Shown: positions 29,142-38,205, counted from the stretch's first letter. The stretch is 64,000 nucleotides of DNA from Halorussus sp. MSC15.2 (GCF_010747475.1 NZ_VSLZ01000001.1:682001-746000); one strand, 5' to 3'. The notes: generated by a model from the letters alone, not told the origin. A program made the numbers and translations.

Positions 29142-29555
29142 CTATCCGAGTTTCTCGTCCAGAATCAGTCGCGTCTTCGTGTTCACTACTTCCTCCAGTT
29201 CGCGCGCCTTCGTGATGAGTTGGTTCACGCTCTGGGTGTCGGCCGCGTCCACGACCAGCACGATGTCCTCCTCGCCAGAGACCTGCCAGACGAAGTCCAC
29301 CTGCTCCCAGTCGGCCACGCGCTCGCCGAGGTCGGAGGTGTTGACGTCCACCGCCACGTCGAGTTCTATCATCGCCTTCACGTTGCCGGTCTGGGTAGCG
29401 ATGGTGAATCGCTCGATGACTCCCTCGTCGGTCATGCGCTCGACGCGATTGCGAACCGTTCCCTCGCTGGTCCCGACCTGCTCGGCGATTTCGGTGTACG
29501 GTTTTCGGGCGTCTCGACGTAAGATGCTCAAGATTTCGCGGTCCAGTTCGTCCAT
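29142..29555 (-). CDS. lrp: Lrp/AsnC-family transcriptional regulator
   Basis: A 137-residue full-length Lrp/AsnC regulator: HTH at residues 1-60 (MDELDREILSILRRDARKPY, EIAEQVGTSEGTVRNRVERM) and RAM effector domain from about 63 (IATQTGNVKAMIELDV, ELEEVVNTKTRLIL). Divergent from carA over a 102-base spacer containing a perfect palindrome, which suggests that it controls carA and itself. In other haloarchaea Lrp proteins respond to amino acids or glutamine; here that is inferred. Confidence 0.95.
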   Translation of the reverse strand: MDELDREILSILRRDARKPYTEIAEQVGTSEGTVRNRVERMTDEGVIERFTIATQTGNVKAMIELDVAVDVNTSDLGERVADWEQVDFVWQVSGEEDIVLVVDAADTQSVNQLITKARELEEVVNTKTRLILDEKLG

Positions 29556-29590
29556 CGAGATGCGTAGATAGACGGGGACCCCACTTGACG

Positions 29591-29607
29591 ATTACGAAAT
29601 TCGTAAT
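29591..29607. promoter_or_regulatory. Perfect inverted repeat, probable Lrp operator
   Basis: attacgaaattcgtaat has 8-bp arms (attacgaa/ttcgtaat) around one central A. It lies 36 bases upstream of the lrp ATG and about 19-35 bases before the carA TATA box. Half-sites ctacgaaa (29612-29619) and ttcgta/tcgtaat (29641-29660) recur nearby, as expected for cooperative Lrp binding. Confidence 0.7.
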
Positions 29608-29625
29608 CTCGCTACGAAAGCAAGG

Positions 29626-29631
29626 TTTATA
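29626..29631 (+). promoter_or_regulatory. TATA box of carA
   Basis: tttata is 27-32 bases before the ATG at 29658, the usual archaeal TATA-to-start distance for a leaderless mRNA. This favours 29658 over the in-frame GTG 29637 and ATG 29646. Confidence 0.6.
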
Positions 29632-29657
29632 CTCCCGTGTTTCGTATGAATCTCGTA

Positions 29658-30728
29658 ATGGTGGCCGCATACGTCGCACTGGAGGGTGGCAGTGTCGTGG
29701 AGGCACGCTGTCGCGCTCCGGGCACGTCCCACGGCGAACTGGTATTCACGACCGCGTACACGGGTTACGAGGAGAGTCTGACCGACCCCTCTTACGAGGA
29801 GCAGGTCCTGACGTTCTCGTACCCCCTCATCGGGAACTACGGCGTTCGTCCCGAGCGATTCGAGGACGAACGAGTTCACCCCCGTGCGGTCGTCGCGCGC
29901 GAACTCACCGACGACGTGGCCGATTGGCTCACCGAAGAGGGCGTCCCCGCGGTGGACAAACTCGACACGCGCGACCTCGTGGGCCAGATTCGGGAGGGCG
30001 GAGCGATGAAGTGCGGCATCTCGGCCGGACCCGACGCCTCGCCCGAGGCGGCCAAGGAGGCGCTGGCGGACTGTCCCGGCATGAGCGACCACACCGACAT
30101 CGGCGCGCAGGTCAGCGTCTCCCAGCGCGAGACCTTCGAGGGCGGGGACGGTCCCGACGTGGCGCTCGTGGACTGCGGCGCGAAGGGGAGCATCACCGAC
30201 TCGCTGCTCGACCGCGGCGCGACGGTCCACGTCCTGCCGTACGACGTCTCGCCGGGCGAAGTCGCCGACCTCGACCCCGACGTGCTGTTCGTCTCGAACG
30301 GACCGGGCGACCCCGCGAACTTCGAGACCGCCCAGTCGCTGGTCGAGGAGTTCGTCGGCGAGATTCCGCTCGCGGGCATCTGTCTCGGCCAGCAGATTGT
30401 CGCCCGCGCGCTCGGCGGCACCACCGAGAAGATGGACTTCGGCCACCGCGGCGTCAACCAACCGGTCCGTGACCTCCGGACCGACAGGGTCGTGATGACC
30501 ACCCAGAACCACGGCTACACCGTCGCCGAACCCGGCCCGAAGCTCGACGTGACGCAGGTCAACGTCAACGACGACACCGCCGAGGGACTAGAGAGCGACG
30601 ACCTGAACGTCATCACCCGCCAGTACCACCCCGAGGCCAACCCCGGTCCGCACGACAGCCTCGACTTCTTCGACGACGTGCTGGCGATGGCCGGCGACGA
30701 GCGTCGAACCCCCGTCGCCGCGGACTGA
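29658..30728 (+). CDS. carA: Carbamoyl-phosphate synthase small (glutaminase) subunit
   Basis: Releases ammonia from glutamine for carbamoyl phosphate synthesis (arginine and pyrimidine pathways), working with CarB, which is not in this window. The 356-residue protein has the CPSase_sm_chain domain (TAYTGYEESLTDPSYEEQVL, SYPLIGNYGV) and a class I glutamine amidotransferase domain with the nucleophile Cys in AGICLGQQI and the catalytic His/Glu in QYHPEANPGP. The start follows the leaderless-promoter argument and gives an N-terminus (MVAAYVALEGG) that suits the family. Confidence 0.95.
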   Translation: MVAAYVALEGGSVVEARCRAPGTSHGELVFTTAYTGYEESLTDPSYEEQVLTFSYPLIGNYGVRPERFEDERVHPRAVVARELTDDVADWLTEEGVPAVDKLDTRDLVGQIREGGAMKCGISAGPDASPEAAKEALADCPGMSDHTDIGAQVSVSQRETFEGGDGPDVALVDCGAKGSITDSLLDRGATVHVLPYDVSPGEVADLDPDVLFVSNGPGDPANFETAQSLVEEFVGEIPLAGICLGQQIVARALGGTTEKMDFGHRGVNQPVRDLRTDRVVMTTQNHGYTVAEPGPKLDVTQVNVNDDTAEGLESDDLNVITRQYHPEANPGPHDSLDFFDDVLAMAGDERRTPVAAD

Positions 30729-30809
30729 CTCGGGCGACTGCGGCCCGCTTCTGATATTTTCGACGCTTCGAGCGATAGCTTTACCGTCGTGATGCGACGA
30801 ACCGCGGGT

Positions 30810-31052
30810 ATGATAGAGTTCCTCCTCGGCTTTCTGGTCCTCGTCGCCGGTTCCTACGTCGGCACGATGCTCGCGCTCAGGGCGTTCTTCGGCCGGGACC
30901 GGTACGACCCGCCAGCGCGCAACGAGTCGAACGGTCGGTCGGGACCCGGCGACTCGTCGAAGCCAAACGATGCGCAGAGAACGGACGGCGCACAGAGACC
31001 GGACGACGTGCCCAGAGCCAACGACGCGACGGACGACACCGAAGACCGGTGA
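30810..31052 (+). CDS. Small membrane-anchored protein with a polar tail
   Basis: An 80-residue protein with one N-terminal hydrophobic segment (MIEFLLGFLVLVAGSYVGTM) and a long hydrophilic Asn/Asp/Arg/Gly tail. ATG 30810 is preferred; GTG 30789 and ATG 30792 would prepend MRRTAG. It follows carA by about 80 bases and could be on the same transcript. Function unknown. Confidence 0.6.
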   Translation: MIEFLLGFLVLVAGSYVGTMLALRAFFGRDRYDPPARNESNGRSGPGDSSKPNDAQRTDGAQRPDDVPRANDATDDTEDR

Positions 31053-31151
31053 ACGGGAGCGCCGAGAGCGGGTGAAGGACACCGCCGTCAACGAGTGCGA
31101 ACCCCCATCGCCACGGCCGCCTTTTTCACCGTTCGCGTGGTGTGTAGTCGC

Positions 31152-32138
31152 ATGCCGACCGACCTGTTGCTTCCGCAGACGGCCGACCGGGACACCACCG
31201 AACTCGGCGTTCGGGCCGAGGAACTGGGCTACGACGGTCTCTGGCTCGGCGAACTCTGGGGGACGAGCGCCGTCGTCCGCCTCACCGACATCGCCGCCCG
31301 CACCGACGAGGTGAAGCTGGGGACGGCCATCGTCAACGTCTTCTCGCGCACGCCCGCCGTGCTGGCGATGACCGCCGCCACGCTCGACCGGGTCTCGGAC
31401 GGCCGATTCCGTCTCGGAGTCGGCACGTCCACGAGGAAGGCCGTCGAGGACCTCCACGGCGCGGAGTGGGAGGACCCGAACCCTGTCCGGCGCGCCCACG
31501 AGACCATCGAACTCGTACGGGCCTTCCTCGGCGACGAGGGTCGGGTGAACTACGAGGGCGAGATATTCGAGGTACGGGACTTCCCCTCGCTGGACGCCGA
31601 CGTGCCCGTCTACCACGCGGCGCTCGGGGAGGCGAACCGGCGCGTGGTCGCGCGTCTGTGCGACGGATGGATTCCGCACAACGTCCCGTTCCCCGACCTC
31701 GACGAGAATTTCGCGTACATCCGCGAGAAGATGGAGACGGCCGGGCGGGACGCGACCGTAGACGTCGCGCCGTACGTCCCCGCCGCCGTCAGCGACGACC
31801 CAGAAGGGGCGAGAGACGTCATCCGGGGCCACGTCGCGTACTACGTCGGGAACGGCCGGGGGTACCAGCGCGCGGTCGGCCAGCGGTTCCCCGACGCCGC
31901 GGACGCGGTCGCCGAGGCGTGGCGGGAGGGCGACCGGGACGCCGCCGCGGCGAGCGTCACCGACGAGATGGTCGCGGCGCTCGGGGTCGCGGGCACGCCC
32001 GACCGAGCGCGCGAGCAGTTCGCGGCCGTCGCCGACATCGACTGCGTGACGCGACCGATGGTGACGATTCCGAGCAACGCCCCCGCCGAGATGGCCGAGC
32101 GAACGATAGAAGAGTTGGCACCCTCGAATCGGGACTAG
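31152..32138 (+). CDS. LLM-class (F420/FMN-dependent) oxidoreductase
   Basis: A 328-residue TIM-barrel protein of the luciferase-like monooxygenase superfamily; in haloarchaea most use coenzyme F420. Motifs: PQTADRDTTELGVRAEELGY, DGLWLGELWG, VKLGTAIVNVFSRTPAVLAM, GRFRLGVGTS. The substrate cannot be inferred. ATG 31152 is chosen; the extra 19 residues from 31095 are not family-like. Confidence 0.9.
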   Translation: MPTDLLLPQTADRDTTELGVRAEELGYDGLWLGELWGTSAVVRLTDIAARTDEVKLGTAIVNVFSRTPAVLAMTAATLDRVSDGRFRLGVGTSTRKAVEDLHGAEWEDPNPVRRAHETIELVRAFLGDEGRVNYEGEIFEVRDFPSLDADVPVYHAALGEANRRVVARLCDGWIPHNVPFPDLDENFAYIREKMETAGRDATVDVAPYVPAAVSDDPEGARDVIRGHVAYYVGNGRGYQRAVGQRFPDAADAVAEAWREGDRDAAAASVTDEMVAALGVAGTPDRAREQFAAVADIDCVTRPMVTIPSNAPAEMAERTIEELAPSNRD

Positions 32139-32166
32139 TCGGCCGGGCGTAGTCGGCCGACGAACC

Positions 32167-33231
32167 CTATCGTTCGTCCACCAGCGGCAGGTCCGACAGT
32201 TGGGTCTCGACCATCTCGCAGATGTCCGCGCTCCGCTCGGAGTGGTTCTCGGCGAGTTCGCGGGCCTCCTCGACCCCCGTCTCGTCGGCCACGGGAACCA
32301 GCCGAAGCGTCGTGCCCGCCGGTCCGACCTCGGCGAGGACGTACGCCTGCGGGAACGACGAGAGCGCGGGACAGACCAGTCCTCGCACATCGCCCCCTCG
32401 CTGGTCTCGTCCGTTCGCAGTTCCGGACGTCGCCGCCCCGCTAACGGCGGCGGGCAGGTGGACGTGACCCGAGAGGTGGAGCGCGTCGTGGCCCGCGAGT
32501 GCGTCCACGAACGCGGGCGCGTCGCCGACCGGCGGGTGGGGCGCGTAGCCCTCCTCGCCGACGCACGAGTCGAGTCCCGGTAGGTTGTGGTGGCTCACGA
32601 CCAGCGCGGCGTCGGTCTCGGGGAGCGTCGATTCGAGCCACGCCAGTTGGTCCTCGGAGACGGCACCGTCGTGGGTGGCGTCGAGTTCGCCGTCGGGCGC
32701 GGACGCCGAGTTCAGACCCAACACGTCCACGCCGCCGAACCGCTTGCGGAACGGGAACTCGTCGGGCGCGAAGCGCTCGGCGAACTCCTCGACCGGCGGC
32801 GTGTCGTGGCTCTTGAACGACTTCGGCACGTCGTGGTTGCCCGGCACCGCGACGAACGGCGCGTCGAGGTCGGCCAGCGCGTCGGCCGCGCCGTCGAAGT
32901 CCGCGGGGCGGCCGTCCTCGGTCAGGTCGCCCGCGACCACGACGCCGTCCACGTCGCGGTCGTTGGCGTCGGCGACCGCGGCCCGGAGGCGGTCCTCGGT
33001 CCGGTGGTAGGCCTTCCACGTCCCCTCCTTGTCGGTCGAGAGGTGCGGGTCGGCGAACACCGCCAGCGCGGTCTCGGTGTCTGCGCTGGGAGCGGCGAAC
33101 CGAGCGAGCGTGACCGGTTCCCCCGGCGAACTCCACTCGGCCCAGTCGCCGATTTCGGCGTCCTCTCGTACCGTCTCGTCGGATTTCGATGCGCGACCAC
33201 GGGACCGCCGAACCCCACTTCCCTCTGTCAT
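32167..33231 (-). CDS. Metallophosphoesterase (calcineurin-like)
   Basis: A 354-residue calcineurin-fold phosphoesterase. Metal-binding motifs in order: FADPHLS (D-x-H), VVAGDLTEDG, VPGNHDVPK, VVSHHNLPG and LSGHVHLP. The first 45 residues are a polar linker (MTEGSGVRRSRGRAS). The open frame continues upstream of ATG 33231, but that part is the antisense of the next gene. Divergent from the Vms1-like gene through an AT-rich spacer. The substrate is undefined: nucleic acid, cyclic nucleotide or phosphoester. Confidence 0.9.
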   Translation of the reverse strand: MTEGSGVRRSRGRASKSDETVREDAEIGDWAEWSSPGEPVTLARFAAPSADTETALAVFADPHLSTDKEGTWKAYHRTEDRLRAAVADANDRDVDGVVVAGDLTEDGRPADFDGAADALADLDAPFVAVPGNHDVPKSFKSHDTPPVEEFAERFAPDEFPFRKRFGGVDVLGLNSASAPDGELDATHDGAVSEDQLAWLESTLPETDAALVVSHHNLPGLDSCVGEEGYAPHPPVGDAPAFVDALAGHDALHLSGHVHLPAAVSGAATSGTANGRDQRGGDVRGLVCPALSSFPQAYVLAEVGPAGTTLRLVPVADETGVEEARELAENHSERSADICEMVETQLSDLPLVDER

Positions 33232-33322
33232 TGGTTGGTCGAGCGTAACCGCCTGAAGCCCATAAACGTAGCGCAGAAAGTATATATTTGACACCCAAAA
33301 ATATATAGATATTGCGGGACCG
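33232..33322. promoter_or_regulatory. Bidirectional AT-rich promoter region
   Basis: A 91-base spacer between two divergent genes. On the minus side, a TATA-like tttatg (33261-33266) is 30-35 bases before ATG 33231. On the plus side, tatatattt (33281-33289) and atatatagatat (33301-33312) are both possible; the first fits a short 5' leader for ATG 33323. Confidence 0.5.
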
Positions 33323-34348
33323 ATGCGTTTTGCGCCACTGCCCGACCCCAAGCAGAAGCTACAAGACACCTCCGCCCGCTGTTTCCGCCGAATGCTCGAC
33401 CAGTTGCTCGGGCGCGCGGCGTTGAAAGACCGCATCGCCGACCTCGAAGACGAGAAGCGCCACCTCGAACGCCAACTGGAGGCCGAGGAGGAGCGCCGCG
33501 CCGAGGCCACTACCGCCCGGCAGGAGGCCGAACAGCGAGTCAACCGGTTGGAGGACCGCGTGACCGAGTTGGAAGACCGGGTCGAACGAACCGAGTCGGG
33601 GGACGGCGACCCCGACCTCGACTTCCGTGGCGTCGGCGGGCCGCGCCGGTCCACCGCGGAGTCGGCCTCGCCCGGCGTCGAGACCGTCCGCGGCGACCGA
33701 CTCGCGGAGGTCCTCTCGCGCCTCGAATCCGTCGAGACAGACTCCGAGGGCGCGCTGACCACGATGGTCGGCGACGACGGCGACCTCCCCGAAGCAGTCG
33801 AAACCGCGTTCGGCGACCACGCCGCGCTGGTCGGCCGGGCCGCTCCCTGCCTCGCGGTCACCGACGACGCGGGTCTCGTGAGCGCGGCGCTCGCCCCTCC
33901 CGTCGCGCCCGACCCCTTCGCGGAGTGGAGCGACGGCTTTCGCCTCGACCGCGAGTGGTTCCTGCCGACCGGGTCGTTCGCGCTGGCGCTGGTCCGGTCG
34001 GACCTGTTCGCGCTCGGCGTCTACGAGGGCCGCGAACGCCGCGACTTCGAGGGATTCGAGAGCGACGTGAAGTCAGACCACTCGAAGGGCGGGTTCTCGC
34101 AGGGGCGGTTCGAGCGCCGCCGCGACGCCCAGATAGACGAACACCTCGACGAGTGCGAGGCGGCTATCGAGGCGGCGCTGGCGGACTCGGCCGCCGACCG
34201 CCTCTACGTCGTCGGCCAGCGCACCCTCTTGGGGGAGTTCGAGGAGCGCGCCGACGCGACCAGCGCCGTGGACGCGACCGGCGACCCGAGAGACGCCCTC
34301 GACGACGCCTTCCACGAGTTCTGGACGACGCGACTCTACCGGATTTAG
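33323..34348 (+). CDS. Vms1/Ankzf1 (VLRF1)-family peptidyl-tRNA hydrolase-like protein
   Basis: A 341-residue protein with an N-terminal coiled coil (residues 35-95, DRIADLEDEKRHLERQL) and a C-terminal VLRF1 fold. The key motif SDHSKGGFSQGRFERRRDAQ contains the GGxSQxRFxR signature with the catalytic Gln of Vms1/aeRF1-like tRNA hydrolases, which release nascent chains from stalled ribosomes. Assignment as an archaeal ribosome-rescue factor follows from family knowledge; activity is not shown here. Confidence 0.82.
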   Translation: MRFAPLPDPKQKLQDTSARCFRRMLDQLLGRAALKDRIADLEDEKRHLERQLEAEEERRAEATTARQEAEQRVNRLEDRVTELEDRVERTESGDGDPDLDFRGVGGPRRSTAESASPGVETVRGDRLAEVLSRLESVETDSEGALTTMVGDDGDLPEAVETAFGDHAALVGRAAPCLAVTDDAGLVSAALAPPVAPDPFAEWSDGFRLDREWFLPTGSFALALVRSDLFALGVYEGRERRDFEGFESDVKSDHSKGGFSQGRFERRRDAQIDEHLDECEAAIEAALADSAADRLYVVGQRTLLGEFEERADATSAVDATGDPRDALDDAFHEFWTTRLYRI

Positions 34349-34414
34349 GCCCGGCGCGCCAGCGCCGTTTCTCTCCTTCCTGTCTTCGGGTTACCGCTCG
34401 CGCCGACCCGCGAT

Positions 34415-36067
34415 TCAGGGTCGAACCGCCGAGACGCTCCACCGGCGCGCGACTCGGGCCGCCCGAGTCACGTCGCCGACCGTGCGCCGGGCGACCCCGC
34501 GAACGTCGGCGTCGATGGCGAGCAGGACGGTTCCGTACGTCACGAGTCCCGCCGCGGCCAGTCCGGCGAGTCCGTACCACGCGGTCGTCGCCACTGGAAC
34601 CGCGGTCCGGACTGCCAACACCGCGACGACCAGCGTCGCCCCGGCCGCGAACTGCGAGCGGACCTGCGTCGGCACCCGCGAGACGGTCGCGCCCTCGGCC
34701 GCCAGCACGCGGTGGAGGAGCACCCAGCGCACGAGTTCGGCCGCGATGGTGGCCGCCACCGCGCCGAGCGCCGACCCGTACCAGACCAGCGGAACGCCGA
34801 CGACGATATTGACCGCGAGCGCGATTACGCTCACCCGGAACGTGGCGTCCGGGCGGTCCAGCGCCTTCGCGGCGTCGTTGAGGGGTTCGCGCTGGGTCTG
34901 GACGACCCGATAGACGCCGAGACCGGCCACGAACCCGGCGGCGCTCGCGTACTCCGGACCGTAGACCGCGGTGACCGCGGGCCGAGCGAGTGCGAGCGCC
35001 AACCCGCAGACGGGAACCGCCAGCAGACTGCTGTAGGCCAGTCCTCGCGTAATCTCCGGCCCGACGTCGCGGTCTAAGCTGGCGAGGTTGCTGACCCGCG
35101 CGAGCAGACCGTCGAGGATGACGTTCGAGAGTATGGTCGCGGGCACCGTGAGTTCGAGCGCGACTTCGTAGCCGCCGACCACGCTCGCCGACACGAGCGC
35201 GCCGATGAGGAACACGTCGAACCGGGTGTAGGCCTTGCCGGTGAGATTCGTCAGGATGTTCCACCGGGCGTGAGACCACACCGAGGCGGCGGTCTCGCGC
35301 GACGGCCACTCCGGCCGGACGCCCAGACAGTAGAGCGTGGCGGGCACGCAGACCGCTGTCGCGGCTATCAGACCGCCAGCCATCCCGGCCGCGCCGAATC
35401 CCAGCGCGACCAGCGTCAACTGGAGCGGAAGCCGAACCGCGGTTCGGCCGAGGTCTATCCAGTTGGTCACGCCGACTCTGCCGGTGCCCGCCAGCAGGAA
35501 CTGCATCGGGACGAACGTCGAGATGGCGACGAACAGCGCCACCGCGAGCAGGGGCGCGTCGGCGACGCCGGTGTACTCCCGGAGCGGTCCGGCGAACGCC
35601 GCGGCCCCGACCGCGACGACCGCGCTGTTCAGGCCTATCGTGCCGAGGGTCAGGCCGAGAATCTCGCCGTTTGGGGTGTCGGTCTCGGCGAGTCGCTTCT
35701 GGCTGGCACCCGCGAAGCCGTGGGTGAACCGGGCCGCGAACTGCGCCAGCGACAGCAGGAGGTAGAACCCGCCGTACACCGCGGGACCGACCGCCCGCGC
35801 CATGTACATCGACCCCGCGAGACCGACGACGAACATCAGGAACTTCGCGGTCGCGCCCTTCAGTACCTCGACCCGGAACGACACCTCGCTGGCGTCCGGG
35901 CCGGTCGCGGGGTCCGAGTCCGTCGGGGGGTCCGCGTTCGAGGCACTCGCCGAGTCCGGGCCGGTTCCGCTGTCCGTGCTCGGACCGGTGACGTCGGACT
36001 TCGAACCGTCGGCTGTTCGGTCGCTCGATTCGTCGGCCGAGTCGGGTGGGGAGGGTTTCTCGCTCAT
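34415..36067 (-). CDS. Polysaccharide/lipid-linked sugar flippase (MOP superfamily)
   Basis: A 550-residue integral membrane protein of the Wzx/MATE-like oligosaccharide flippase group, with about 12-14 membrane helices from residue 68 (FLMFVVGLAGSMYMARA) onward. The first 60 residues are a highly acidic, Ser/Asp/Pro-rich cytosolic tail. Likely moves dolichol-linked glycans for S-layer glycosylation. No glycosyltransferase is adjacent; the MurG-like gene is 31 kb away. Confidence 0.87.
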   Translation of the reverse strand: MSEKPSPPDSADESSDRTADGSKSDVTGPSTDSGTGPDSASASNADPPTDSDPATGPDASEVSFRVEVLKGATAKFLMFVVGLAGSMYMARAVGPAVYGGFYLLLSLAQFAARFTHGFAGASQKRLAETDTPNGEILGLTLGTIGLNSAVVAVGAAAFAGPLREYTGVADAPLLAVALFVAISTFVPMQFLLAGTGRVGVTNWIDLGRTAVRLPLQLTLVALGFGAAGMAGGLIAATAVCVPATLYCLGVRPEWPSRETAASVWSHARWNILTNLTGKAYTRFDVFLIGALVSASVVGGYEVALELTVPATILSNVILDGLLARVSNLASLDRDVGPEITRGLAYSSLLAVPVCGLALALARPAVTAVYGPEYASAAGFVAGLGVYRVVQTQREPLNDAAKALDRPDATFRVSVIALAVNIVVGVPLVWYGSALGAVAATIAAELVRWVLLHRVLAAEGATVSRVPTQVRSQFAAGATLVVAVLAVRTAVPVATTAWYGLAGLAAAGLVTYGTVLLAIDADVRGVARRTVGDVTRAARVARRWSVSAVRP

Positions 36068-36274
36068 GGGGACGGGGACGCCGCCCGCCCGCGGTCGGGT
36101 CCGCCGCGCGTCTCCGAGACGCGCGGCTACCGACCCCTGTAAACCCGGAGAACGGGCGGGAACGGGCGGGAGAGCGGGCGGCGTCCGGAACTCGTCCGGC
36201 GCGTTTCGATACCACCGAGAAAAGAGTACCGTTCACCGTCGGCGGTGGGGCCGGGTGACACGCCGCGTCTCTCC

Positions 36275-37744
36275 TCAGATGCCGGTCGGCGGGTGGCCCC
36301 GAACCTCCCGGAACGCGCCCTGCACGACCTCCGAGAGCGCGGGGTGGACGTGAATCGCCTCCGCGATGGCGTCGGCGTCGCCCCCGGCGGCGACCGCGGT
36401 GGCGACCTCGTGGACCAGCATCGAAGCGTGAGGGCCGACGACGTGGAAGCCCAGCACCTCACCGTCGGGGGCCGCGATGGCCTTGGCGAACCCGTCCTCG
36501 GCGAGCGCCGACCCGAGCGCGGTGTCGTCGTACTCGAAGGTCCCCACCTCGTAGTCGTCGCGGTCGAGTTCCTCCTCGGTCTTCCCCAGACTCCCGACCT
36601 GCGGCGACCCGAAGATGGCGTGGGCCATGCCGGGGTACTCGACCGCCGCGTGCTCGCCGCGGACCGCGTTCCGGACCGCGTACTCGGCCTCCTTGTCGCC
36701 CGAGTGCTTGAACATGTAGTTGCCCGCGGTGTTGCCGGACGACGTCCGGCCGCCAGCCAAGCTTTGCTTGGCGATGTCGCCGATGGCCCAGACGCCGTTG
36801 GCCGACGTCCGGAGGTACTCGTCGGTCTCCACGAACCCCTTCTCGTCGGTGTCGATGCCCGCCGCCTCGACGTTCCACGAGTCGGAGTTGGGCCCGCGGC
36901 CGGTCGCTATCAGCACCTCGTCGCCCCGGAGTTCGATTTCGTCGCCGTCCTCGGACTCGGCCCGGACGAGTTTCGATTCGGTCCCGTCGCCCGCCTCGCC
37001 GTCCTCGGCGAGTTCGGTCACCTCGTAGCCGGTGTGGACCTCGTGGCGCTCGGCGTAGGCGTCGGTCACGAACTCGGCCACGTCGCGGTCCTCCCGGTCT
37101 ACCAAGCGGTCGGCGTGGCCCACGACGACCACGTCGGTCCCCATCGCGCCGAAGAAGTGGCCCATCTCGGCCGCGATGTACCCGCCGCCGACGACCACGA
37201 GGCGGTCCGGGCGCTCCCGGAGCGCGAGGGCGTCCGCGCTCGTCAGAAACCCGACCTCGTCGGTCCCGTCGATTGAGTCCGGAATCCGCGGTCGGGACCC
37301 GCCCGCGAGGACGACGCGCTCGGCGGTGAGTTCCTCGGTGTCGCCGGACTCGGTCTCGCTCCCATCCCCGCCATCGACCTCGACGGTCCGTTCGTCTACG
37401 AATCGGCCCTCAGTCTGATAGAAGGTGATGCGGTCGTTCTCGCGGGCGCGCTCGGCCTTCGACTCGGCCGTCGCGGTCACCGCGGCGTTCACCTCGTCCA
37501 CGATGTCGGCGAACGCGACACTCTCGACGCTAGCCTCGACGCCGAGCGACCCCGCGGTCCGGACGGTCTCGGCCACGTCGGCCCGGTGAATCAGCTTCTT
37601 CGAGGGGTTACAGCCCCGGTTGAGACAGGTTCCCCCGAGTCGCCCGCGCTCGACCAGCGCCACGTCGAGTCCCTCTTCGGCCGCGGCCGACGCCACGATG
37701 TTGCCGGTTCCCCCGCCCAAGACGATGATGTCGAACTCGGTCAC
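36275..37744 (-). CDS. Dihydrolipoamide-dehydrogenase-family disulfide reductase
   Basis: A 489-residue FAD/NAD(P) disulfide oxidoreductase. The redox pair is in GGTCLNRGCNPSKKLI (C-x4-C). FAD loop: IIVLGGGTGNIVASAAAEEG. NAD(P)H loop: VVVGGGYIAAEMGHFFGAMG. The catalytic His is in HVHPALSEVVQGAF. A start GTG 37744 (VTEFDIIVLG) is used because no ATG is suitable. The Asn/Arg pair around the disulfide is also seen in mycothione-reductase-like enzymes, so it may reduce a thiol such as bis-gamma-glutamylcystine rather than lipoamide. Not adjacent to E1 or E2 genes. Confidence 0.88.
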   Translation of the reverse strand: MTEFDIIVLGGGTGNIVASAAAEEGLDVALVERGRLGGTCLNRGCNPSKKLIHRADVAETVRTAGSLGVEASVESVAFADIVDEVNAAVTATAESKAERARENDRITFYQTEGRFVDERTVEVDGGDGSETESGDTEELTAERVVLAGGSRPRIPDSIDGTDEVGFLTSADALALRERPDRLVVVGGGYIAAEMGHFFGAMGTDVVVVGHADRLVDREDRDVAEFVTDAYAERHEVHTGYEVTELAEDGEAGDGTESKLVRAESEDGDEIELRGDEVLIATGRGPNSDSWNVEAAGIDTDEKGFVETDEYLRTSANGVWAIGDIAKQSLAGGRTSSGNTAGNYMFKHSGDKEAEYAVRNAVRGEHAAVEYPGMAHAIFGSPQVGSLGKTEEELDRDDYEVGTFEYDDTALGSALAEDGFAKAIAAPDGEVLGFHVVGPHASMLVHEVATAVAAGGDADAIAEAIHVHPALSEVVQGAFREVRGHPPTGI

Positions 37745-37806
37745 GCACGTACCGACGCGAGCGAGAGCAAAGAAACTCCCCGCCGGGAGCGCGTCGCGTT
37801 CGGTCG

Positions 37807-38079
37807 CTACTCGTCGAGCAACCGCTCGGCGTCGGACTGCAGCGACTCGTCGAGTCCGCCGTCCTCGGCGAGTGCAGAGAGGACGTCGGCACACTCCGCC
37901 CGCCCCATCGCGTTCAGCGCGCGCCGGCGAAGCGGTCCGTCGAGTCCGCTCATCTGGGCGAGGACGGCCAGTTTGTCGCACTCGCCGTCGTCTGCGAGCG
38001 CGTCGATGGCGTCCTCGCGCTCGTCTCGGTTCAGGTTCTTGCTGACCGCGGTCTGGAAGTTCTGGCTCGGGGAACTCAT
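37807..38079 (-). CDS. Small HEAT-like helical protein (paralogue of 39094-39393)
   Basis: A 90-residue all-helical protein with a two-repeat pattern (REDAIDALADDGECDKLAVL, RRRALNAMGRAECADVL), similar in layout and sequence to the protein at 39094. Both share ECD(K/R)LAxLA and a closing SL-x(2)-A-E-x-LL-x-(D/E). Likely a protein-protein interaction module. Codon context and paralogy support it. Confidence 0.75.
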   Translation of the reverse strand: MSSPSQNFQTAVSKNLNRDEREDAIDALADDGECDKLAVLAQMSGLDGPLRRRALNAMGRAECADVLSALAEDGGLDESLQSDAERLLDE

Positions 38080-38175
38080 CGCGCCACCGATACGGCGTCG
38101 CCGCGGATAAGCGTTCGACGTACGGAATCGGACCGTTTCGGACGGCGGACGTGACCCTGCTCCCGAGCAAACACG

Positions 38176-38180
38176 TTTAT
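38176..38180 (+). promoter_or_regulatory. TATA-like box of the HpcH/HpaI aldolase gene
   Basis: tttat 26-30 bases before ATG 38206, consistent with a leaderless transcript and supporting that start. Confidence 0.45.
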
Positions 38181-38205
38181 TCGACTCCCTGCCGTCGGCT
38201 TCCCC

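Noticed and set aside
33232-33861. Upstream extension of the metallophosphoesterase frame
   Set aside because: It is the antisense of the Vms1-like gene; the metal motifs begin after ATG 33231 and the spacer holds AT-rich promoter sequence.
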